Below, piece by piece: positions 1 through 4,984 of a DNA stretch of 8,857 nt; positions within the stretch are counted from its first letter, which is position 1, and each line of letters opens with the position of its first letter. Source of the stretch: DASPKO01 sp035628055. GTDB taxonomy: Bacteria; Planctomycetota; Phycisphaerae; Phycisphaerales; UBA1924. A model generated the notes under the pieces. It did no database searches. It worked only from the letters and a program-made list of their open reading frames with translations, and was not told the origin of the DNA. The position numbers were made by a program, and so were the translations under genes. The stretch is from assembly GCA_035628055.1 (NCBI GenBank), contig DASPKO010000088.1, positions 1-8,857 on the forward strand. The letters run 5' to 3'.

Positions 1-563
1 CCCTTGTAGCGGATGAAGGGGTAGTTGAAGCGCACCGTCTCGACCTTGCCGGCGGGGAGGGCGGCGCGCTCGGCCGCTTCCTTGACGAGCTTCGGGACGA
101 GGGAGAAGTTGATGAGCTTCGGGTCGTAGAGGCTGTCGGCGAGCTTGCCGTCGCCGATGAGCCTGACCTCGGCGGGCCCCTCGACGGTCTTGCGGTCCTT
201 CGGGCGCTTGTACCGGTGGACGGTGGCGCCGTCGGTCGAGACGTTGACCTGTAGTTTGTCTTCGTCCAGCACCAGCTCCATCAGCTTGAAGTCGTCGCCG
301 ACCTTCTGGCGGACCTGCCCGAGCAGTTCTTCGGGGAGCGTGCTGTCGAACATGTGGCGCGGCTCCTCGACGCGGTCGTCGGGCGTCGGCGCCGCCGTGG
401 GCAGCAGCGCCTTCGCGCGCTCGGCCGACTGGTAAGTCGCCAGAGAGCGCAGCGTCTCCTCCATCTTGCGCCGCTTCTGCTGCTCGTAGGAGTGGCGCGC
501 CCACATGCCGAAGACGCTGACGGCGATGAACGAGATCAGCAAGATTTTCCTGTTCCTGCTCAA
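1..563 (-). CDS. Membrane-anchored protein of unknown function (3' end cut off by the window edge)
   Basis: I do not recognise this gene. The visible 187 codons start at a TTG (complement of 561-563). A perfect GGAGGT lies 7 nt upstream, and an in-frame TAA upstream leaves no ATG alternative, so the start is well supported. Residues about 5-21 (KILLISFIAVSVFGMWA) form one hydrophobic segment after a basic N-terminus, which fits a signal anchor with the rest outside the cytoplasm. A charged stretch follows (HSYEQQKRRKMEETL), then a Pro/Ala linker. From about residue 75 there is a folded alpha/beta-looking domain containing KLMELVLDEDKLQVNVS and LIGDGKLADSLYDPKLINF. The pattern of a strand-rich unit followed by FSLVPKLVKEAAERA is loosely reminiscent of small periplasmic PepSY-like domains, but this is only an impression. 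It is lysine-rich (16 of 187) compared with the genes to its right. No partner is visible; the neighbour is a truncated ABC ATPase on the other strand. Confidence 0.8.
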   Translation of the reverse strand, partial: MSRNRKILLISFIAVSVFGMWARHSYEQQKRRKMEETLRSLATYQSAERAKALLPTAAPTPDDRVEEPRHMFDSTLPEELLGQVRQKVGDDFKLMELVLDEDKLQVNVSTDGATVHRYKRPKDRKTVEGPAEVRLIGDGKLADSLYDPKLINFSLVPKLVKEAAERAALPAGKVETVRFNYPFIRYK

Positions 564-570
564 ACGGTGG

Positions 571-576
571 ACCTCC
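571..576 (-). promoter_or_regulatory. Strong ribosome binding site that fixes the TTG start
   Basis: The complement of ACCTCC reads GGAGGT, a perfect Shine-Dalgarno core placed 7 nt before the TTG at 563. It decides the start of the leftmost gene, which has no in-frame ATG between this site and an upstream stop. No convincing -10/-35 pair was seen between this site and the repeat at 620. Confidence 0.7.
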
Positions 577-619
577 GCGGGAGTGAAGTTAGACGAAGAG
601 AGAACGTTTCAGAGTCTCA

Positions 620-655
620 CTTTTGCGCCTTCGCGCCTTTGCGTGAGTTTTTTTT
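620..655. repeat. Short dispersed-type repeat: three tandem 8-mers plus a T8 run
   Basis: Three adjacent 8-mers, TTTGCGCC (622-629), TTCGCGCC (630-637) and TTTGCGTG (638-645), are followed by AG and eight T (648-655). Read on the plus strand it encodes CAFAPLRE; on the minus strand it encodes SRKGAKAQK. From general knowledge, sequences of this type recur in intergenic DNA of many planctomycetes, cyanobacteria and metagenomic contigs and often appear as spurious peptides like SRKGAKAQR. Only one copy is present here, so dispersal cannot be shown from this window. It lies between the leftmost gene and the point where recognisable ABC ATPase sequence begins, so it may mark a recombination or assembly breakpoint. 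Confidence 0.6.
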
Positions 656-680
656 GACCGGGCCGCGCGGCTTCTTGGCC

Positions 681-1235
681 TTCCCTGTCAGCGTGCGCCA
701 GGCCGTCGAGCTCGGGGCCGCGTGGCGGGCCTCGCCCCTGCGCCGCGTCCCGGTCGCCGCGCGGGCCCGCGTGGATGAGCTGCTCCGCCTGGTGGGCATG
801 CACGAACTGGCGGCGCGACCGATCGGGGCCCTCTCGGGCGGGCAGCTCCAGCGCGCCCTGATCGCCCGCGCGCTGGCCCCGCGGCCGCGCGTGCTCGTGC
901 TCGACGAGCCCACGGTCGGCATCGACGCCCGCGGACAGCAGCGCTTCGCCGAGCTGCTCGCCTCGGTGCACCGCGAGCTGGGCGTCACCATCCTCATCGT
1001 GAGCCACGACCTGCGGGCGATCGTGGCCGGGTGCGACCGCGTCGCCTGCCTGGCCCGGCGCCTCCACAGCCACGTCGCCCCCGACGGGCTGACCCCGCAG
1101 GTTCTCGCCGAGCTCTTCTCGCATGACGTGGCCGGGGTGCTGGGGCACCTGCACGTGCACGCCCACGGGGCCGGCACGTGCCCGACGTGCGACACCGGGC
1201 TCGCGCCGCCTCCGCTCCGCGACGATCCGCGGTAA
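681..1235 (+). pseudogene. 5'-truncated ZnuC-like metal ABC transporter ATPase
   Basis: This is the C-terminal part (about 184 residues) of an ATPase of the zinc/manganese ABC importer family, which would energise the permease encoded at 2231-3169. Homology begins at FPVSVRQAVELG, which in intact proteins follows the Q-loop. Also visible are the ABC signature LSGGQLQRALIARAL (from 831), Walker B LVLDEP (from 894) with the D-loop GID, and the H-loop histidine in IVSHD (1005-1007). Walker A (GxxGxGKS/T) and the Q-loop are absent: the first 80-90 residues of a usual 250-270 aa protein are missing. The frame stays open upstream, but that sequence is the repeat and the antisense of the leftmost gene, with no ABC motif. 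The C-terminus carries a metal-binding-looking tail, HLHVHAHGAGTCPTC. Without Walker A it should not hydrolyse ATP. The first in-frame ATG is internal, near 798. It is a true pseudogene or an assembly artefact. Confidence 0.8.
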
Positions 1236-1250
1236 TCTGCGCCCGCGGTC

Positions 1251-1289
1251 GGCCCGTGGATTGCGGGCCCCGCGTCCGGAGCCGCGGGG
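1251..1289 (+). promoter_or_regulatory. Two adjacent GC-rich stem-loops upstream of the hydrolase start
   Basis: Stem A is GGCCCG (1251-1256) with CGGGCC (1264-1269) and a 7-nt loop. Stem B is CCCCGCG (1268-1274) with CGCGGGG (1283-1289) and an 8-nt loop. Stem B ends two bases before the ATG at 1292 and pairs the only Shine-Dalgarno-like G run. The stems overlap by two bases, so they compete slightly. This could limit translation of the hydrolase relative to its neighbours. There is no T run, so it is not a typical intrinsic terminator. GC-rich hairpins are frequent by chance in DNA of this composition, hence the low confidence. Confidence 0.25.
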
Positions 1290-1291
1290 AC

Positions 1292-2206
1292 ATGACCGTC
1301 CGACCAGGCGATGCCGAGCTCGAGCGCGCCAGACGCGGGCCGCTGGCGCTGCTGCGGCGGCTGGTGATCTTCCTGCTCGTGCTCTACGCGGGATGGTGCG
1401 CCGTGCTTCGGTTCAAGCAGACCGAGCTGATCTATCCCCGGCACCTCGCGGGACCGGCCCTCCCCGAGAAGGCCTTGCCGACTGGCGTCGAACGGGTGTG
1501 GATCGAGACCGAGGAGCGTGGCGAGCCTGTCCGGGTCGAGGCGTGGCTCTTCCCGCCCAAGGTGGCTCCCGCGCCGGACGCTCAGACCGGCGTCCCGGCG
1601 CCGTCGGCGCCCCTCGTCGTCTACTTCCACGGCAACTCCGAGCTGATCGACCACAACGAGCTCGCCGTCGAGGCGTACCGCGCCCGGGGGTTCGCCGCCC
1701 TGCTCGTGGAGTATCGCGGCTACGGGCGCTCCGGCGGGTCCCCGAGCCAGGCCCGCATCGTCGAGGACTCGGTGCGATTCATCGACCTGGTCTCGGCCCG
1801 GCCGGAGATCGACCCCGCGCGCCTGGTCTATCACGGCCGCAGCCTCGGGAGCGGGTTCGCCGCCCAGGTGACGGTCCGCCGCCCGCCGCGGGCGCTTGTG
1901 CTCGAATCGCCCTTTACCAGCGTGGCGGCCTTCGCCGCACGGTTCGGGGTGCCCGGGTTCCTGGTGGGGTCGCCCCTGCGCACCGATCGCGCCCTGGCCG
2001 GGATGAAGGACCGCCCCCCCACGCTCATCCTGGCCTCACGCGACGATGAGATCGTGCCCTTCTCCCACGGCCAGCGGCTGCACCGGCTCCTGCCCGGCTC
2101 CGTCTTCCACGAGATGTCCGGCTCGCATGTCGCCGCGATCGCCGACGTTCCGGGCGTGTGGGACGTGATCGACCGGTTCCTGCGCTCGGCGGGGGCGCTC
2201 CCCTAG
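1292..2206 (+). CDS. Membrane-anchored alpha/beta hydrolase (serine hydrolase, S33/BEM46-like)
   Basis: A 304-residue alpha/beta-hydrolase fold protein, most like the Hydrolase_4/BEM46 (ABHD13/17-type) group. Residues about 21-40 (LRRLVIFLLVLYAGWCAVLR) are a membrane anchor. The FHGN oxyanion motif is at 112-115. EYRGYGRSGG at 140-149 is a family hallmark. The nucleophile is Ser184 in GRSLGSG, the acid is Asp252 in SRDDEIVP, and the base is His279 in GSH, so the catalytic triad is complete. The frame is open upstream to 1178, but that region overlaps the ATPase gene end and is Arg-rich junk. The ATG at 1292, followed directly by the anchor, is the sensible start, with only a GCGGGG as a weak ribosome site. 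It sits 56 bp after the ATPase remnant and 24 bp before the permease, on the same strand, so it is probably co-transcribed. The natural substrate cannot be told; such proteins act as esterases, thioesterases or peptidases. Confidence 0.9.
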   Translation: MTVRPGDAELERARRGPLALLRRLVIFLLVLYAGWCAVLRFKQTELIYPRHLAGPALPEKALPTGVERVWIETEERGEPVRVEAWLFPPKVAPAPDAQTGVPAPSAPLVVYFHGNSELIDHNELAVEAYRARGFAALLVEYRGYGRSGGSPSQARIVEDSVRFIDLVSARPEIDPARLVYHGRSLGSGFAAQVTVRRPPRALVLESPFTSVAAFAARFGVPGFLVGSPLRTDRALAGMKDRPPTLILASRDDEIVPFSHGQRLHRLLPGSVFHEMSGSHVAAIADVPGVWDVIDRFLRSAGALP

Positions 2207-2230
2207 CCCGCCGCCACGGCATGACTTCCG

Positions 2231-3169
2231 ATGTCGCTCACCGACCTCATCCAGGAGCCCGAGCTGGTCCGTCTCTACGGGCGGGCCGTGCTCGCCGGGC
2301 TGTGCATGGCCCTGATGTGCGGGGTGCTCTCCGTGCCCGTCGTGCTCAAGCGGCTCTCGTTTGTCGGTCAGGGCATCAGCCACGCGGCCTTTGGCGGCAT
2401 CGGCCTGGCCCTGCTCGCGGCCACCATCTGGCCCGCCACCGCCCACCCCGCCGCCGAGTTCGGCATCCTCCTGGCGTTCTGCGTCGCCGCCGCCTTGGGC
2501 ATCTCGGTCACGAGCGACCCGGCCGGCGCGGACCGCCGGCGCGCGCTCAGTCCCGACGCGGCGATCGGGATCTTCCTCGTGGGCTCGATGGCCGCCGGGG
2601 GGTTGCTGGTGCAATGGGCGCGGGTGCGCGCGGGGGCCGCGGGCTCGGGCGCCGCCGGGCGCACCTGGGAATCGATCCTCTTCGGGTCCATCTTCGCGGT
2701 GGGGCCCGCCGAGGTCTGGCTCGGCCTGTTCGCCGCCGTCATCGTGCTGTGCGCCCTGCTCCTGGCCCGCCGCCCGATGCTCTTCTGGGCATTGGACGAG
2801 GCCGCGGCACCCGCGTTCGGCGTGCGCACCGGCGCCGTCAAGGCCCTGCTCCTGGTGCTGCTGGCGCTCGCGGTGGTCACCGCGACGAAGCTCGCCGGGG
2901 TCGTCCTGGCCACGGCGCTCCTGGTGCTGCCGGGCGCGGTCGGACTGCGCCTCTCGAGCCGCCTCGGAGCCGTCTTCGCCTGGTCGGTGGGGACCGCCAC
3001 GTGCGGGCTGCTGGCCGGTCTATACCTGAGCCTGAGGTTCGACTGGCAGCCCGGGCCCAGCATCGTGCTGGTGCTGGTCGCCCTGCTGGCCCTCGTGTCC
3101 GGCTGGTCGCGGCTGGTGCGCCTGGCTTGGCCGAAGACGGCCCCCACGCGTGACGCCCCAGCCCGCTAG
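2231..3169 (+). CDS. znuB: Metal ABC transporter permease, ZnuB/ABC-3 family
   Basis: A 312-residue polytopic inner-membrane protein that forms the channel of a zinc- or manganese-type ABC importer. The family motifs appear in order: RLSFVGQGISHAAFGGIG at 41-58 (canonical GDAISHAVLPG region), SPDAAIGIFLVGSM at 107-120, ESILFGSIF at 147-155, DEAAAPAFGV at 189-198, and KLAGVVLATALLVLPGA at 220-236. Seven to eight hydrophobic segments lie at roughly 16-36, 52-68, 77-93, 110-128, 161-179, 204-218, 222-238, 246-266 and 277-291, with some ambiguity in counting. Length is slightly above the usual 260-300. The ATG at 2231 has no clear ribosome site and lies 24 bp after the hydrolase stop, suggesting translational dependence on the upstream gene. 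The cognate ATPase is the truncated gene at 681-1235, and no solute-binding protein is in the window. Metal identity (Zn, Mn or Fe) cannot be read from sequence alone. Confidence 0.9.
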   Translation: MSLTDLIQEPELVRLYGRAVLAGLCMALMCGVLSVPVVLKRLSFVGQGISHAAFGGIGLALLAATIWPATAHPAAEFGILLAFCVAAALGISVTSDPAGADRRRALSPDAAIGIFLVGSMAAGGLLVQWARVRAGAAGSGAAGRTWESILFGSIFAVGPAEVWLGLFAAVIVLCALLLARRPMLFWALDEAAAPAFGVRTGAVKALLLVLLALAVVTATKLAGVVLATALLVLPGAVGLRLSSRLGAVFAWSVGTATCGLLAGLYLSLRFDWQPGPSIVLVLVALLALVSGWSRLVRLAWPKTAPTRDAPAR

Positions 3170-4242
3170 CGGCCCGCCCAGAAGCCGGCCCAGTTCCGCC
3201 ACGCGAAGCCTTCGACGTCCCGTTCGCTCCAGCCGCGCCGCTCCAGGGCCTCCGCCAGCCGCATGAGCCCGCGCGGACCGTTGATCCCTTCGGGCAGGTC
3301 GGCGGCGGACAGTCCCCCGTCCATGTCCGACCCGAGGCCGACGGCGCGGCGGTGGCCGGCCAGCTCGCAGACGTGCTCGATGTGCCGCACGCAGTCGTCG
3401 AGGCGGGCGCGACCCCCGCCGCCGCGGGCGGCCCGCAGGAACTTCGAGTACAGGTTCAGTCCCACCACGCCCCCGCGGCGGGCCACCTCGCGGATGGTCT
3501 CGTCGGTGAGGTGGCGCTGGTTCTCCGGATCGCCCAGCAGGGCCCGGCAGTTGGAGTGCGACGCGATCACCCGCGCCGGGGTCTCGGCCAGCAGGTCGGC
3601 GAGCGCCCGGTCCGACAGGTGCGCGAGGTCGTGAACGACGCCCAGCCGGTCCATCTCGCGGGCCAGCTCGCGACCCAGCGTGCTCAGCCCGAGCGCCGTC
3701 CCGTTCCCGCCCGCGTACCGCGATGCGCGAACCCACGCCATCCCGACCGCGACGACCCCGCGCGCGACCCACCACGACAGGTCGCCCGGGCTCGCGACCG
3801 GGTCGGCGTTCTCGAGCAGGATTCCCAGGCGGATCGCCGGCTGGCGCGGCCACGCGCCGATGCGTCGCTCCAGCGGCGCCGGCACGACCTCGGCGACGCC
3901 CAGGCCCCCGCGCAGCTCCCCCAGTCCCGGCTCGGCGCGCAGGCTCCCTGCCAGGTCGAGTGCCACCAGGCCCCGGTCGCGCAGCGTCAGGTAGACCTCG
4001 AGCTGCGCCCGCCCCGCCGCCCGGGCCCGCGCCGCATCCTCGGGCGGATACCCCTCAGGCCCCGAGCCTCCCGCCTCGGTGAAGATCGTCGCCAGCGCCA
4101 GGCGCACGTTCGCGGCGGCGAGGTCGGGGAGGCTGACCGCGGCGGGCGCGTGCGGGCCCGTCTCCGGGCCCACCGCTTGCGCCAGGTCGCGCCCGTTGAC
4201 CGCCAGGTAGGCCAGATCGAGATGGGCGTCGAACCACAGCAT
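3166..4242 (-). CDS. Membrane dipeptidase family zinc peptidase (M19)
   Basis: A 358-residue peptidase of family M19 (renal dipeptidase type), a binuclear zinc enzyme that hydrolyses dipeptides, often with D- or dehydro-residues at the second position. Visible ligands and motifs: His7 and Asp9 in DAHLDL, the bridging Glu144 in ILLENADP, His208 in DLAHLS, His229 in VIASHSNCRAL, and Asp306 in GLGSDMDGG. The family segment RHLTDETIREVARRGGVVGLN is at about 243-263, and RGWSERDVEGFAWRN is at the C-terminus. All metal-binding residues are therefore present and the length is normal. There is no signal peptide, so it should be cytoplasmic. The motif right after the start (WFDAHLDLAYLAVNGRD) supports the ATG at 4242. 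It starts 16 bp after the stop of the fumarylacetoacetate hydrolase-family gene, as the last gene of the minus-strand operon. Its stop overlaps the permease stop on the other strand. The precise substrate is unknown. Confidence 0.92.
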   Translation of the reverse strand: MLWFDAHLDLAYLAVNGRDLAQAVGPETGPHAPAAVSLPDLAAANVRLALATIFTEAGGSGPEGYPPEDAARARAAGRAQLEVYLTLRDRGLVALDLAGSLRAEPGLGELRGGLGVAEVVPAPLERRIGAWPRQPAIRLGILLENADPVASPGDLSWWVARGVVAVGMAWVRASRYAGGNGTALGLSTLGRELAREMDRLGVVHDLAHLSDRALADLLAETPARVIASHSNCRALLGDPENQRHLTDETIREVARRGGVVGLNLYSKFLRAARGGGGRARLDDCVRHIEHVCELAGHRRAVGLGSDMDGGLSAADLPEGINGPRGLMRLAEALERRGWSERDVEGFAWRNWAGFWAGR

Positions 4243-4258
4243 CAGCGGCCGCGGCAGC

Positions 4259-4966
4259 CTACTGGAACCGGACGCGATTGCGCAGCACCCCGAGGCCGTC
4301 GATCTCGACCTCGACCACGTCCCCTGCCGCGAGGAACACCGGGGGGTTGCGCGACATGCCGACGCCGGCGGGCGTGCCGGTCAGGATCACCGTCCCGGGC
4401 AGGAGGGTGGTTCCGCGCGAGAGCTCGGCGACCAGCGTGGGCACGTCGAAGATCACTTGGCTCGTGCGGGCGTCCTGCATGACCACGCCGTTGACCCGGC
4501 AGCGGATCCGCGCGTCCGCCGGGTCGAAGCCCGCCCCCACGACCCGCGGCCCCAGGGGGCAGAACGTGTCGAACGATTTGCCCCGGTAGAACTGCCCGCC
4601 GGAGCCCTGCTTCTGCCACCATCGGGCCGAGACATCGTTGGCGCAGGCATAGCCCAGGATGACCTCACCGGCCCGCTCGCGCGGCACGTCGCGAGCGCGG
4701 ACCCCGATCACCACCGCCAGCTCGGCCTCGAAGTCGGTCTGTGGGGGCTCCTGGCAGACCGGCGGCACGACGATCTCCTCGCCGTCGAGGCAGAGCGCCG
4801 CGGGGTTCTTGGAGAAGACCACCGGGTACTCGGGCACCGCCGCCCCCTGCTCGCGGGCGTGCTCGGCGTAGTTGCGCCCGATCCCGATCACGTGGCGCAG
4901 GGGCAGCTCCCGCCCGGGCGCCCGGACGACCACCTCGGCTTGGCGGCGCGCCAGCTCGTACGCCAT
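4259..4966 (-). CDS. Fumarylacetoacetate hydrolase (FAH) family protein
   Basis: A 235-residue member of the FAH superfamily, the short single-domain form typical of acylpyruvases, 2-hydroxyhepta-2,4-diene-1,7-dioate isomerases and oxaloacetate decarboxylases. It would cleave or decarboxylate a 2-keto acid using one divalent metal. The entrance motif HVIGIGRNYAEHA is at 25-37. The metal ligands are Glu80 and Glu82 in DFEAELAVVIG and Asp111 in ANDVSAR. The substrate loop GKSFDTFCPLGP is at 129-140, and TGTPAGVG is at 196-203. I chose the ATG at 4966 because a GGTGGGA sits about 6 nt before it. An upstream GTG at 4978 has no ribosome site and is the alternative. The gene follows the acyl-CoA dehydrogenase stop by 18 bp (6 bp for the GTG start), so it is almost surely in the same transcript. 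The family is too functionally mixed to name a substrate. Confidence 0.93.
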   Translation of the reverse strand: MAYELARRQAEVVVRAPGRELPLRHVIGIGRNYAEHAREQGAAVPEYPVVFSKNPAALCLDGEEIVVPPVCQEPPQTDFEAELAVVIGVRARDVPRERAGEVILGYACANDVSARWWQKQGSGGQFYRGKSFDTFCPLGPRVVGAGFDPADARIRCRVNGVVMQDARTSQVIFDVPTLVAELSRGTTLLPGTVILTGTPAGVGMSRNPPVFLAAGDVVEVEIDGLGVLRNRVRFQ

Positions 4967-4984
4967 CACGCGTCCCACCGGGCG

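Noticed and set aside
648..655. T8 run as an intrinsic terminator
   Set aside because: No adjacent plus-strand stem-loop precedes it and no plus-strand gene ends there; it is better explained as part of the repeat or its boundary.
354..680. Upstream extension of the ABC ATPase frame to an ATG at 354
   Set aside because: This stretch is antisense to the leftmost gene and passes through the repeat. It contains no Walker A or Q-loop and reads as Arg-rich shadow sequence.
1178..1291. Longer N-terminus for the alpha/beta hydrolase starting at 1178
   Set aside because: It would overlap the end of the ATPase gene, adds an Arg/Pro-rich segment, and would bury the membrane anchor. The ATG at 1292 is better placed.
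617..1834. Minus-strand open frame of 405 codons across the ATPase remnant and hydrolase
   Set aside because: It is antisense to genes with clear motifs. Its low-complexity translation ends in the repeat-derived SRKGAKAQK, so it is a shadow frame.
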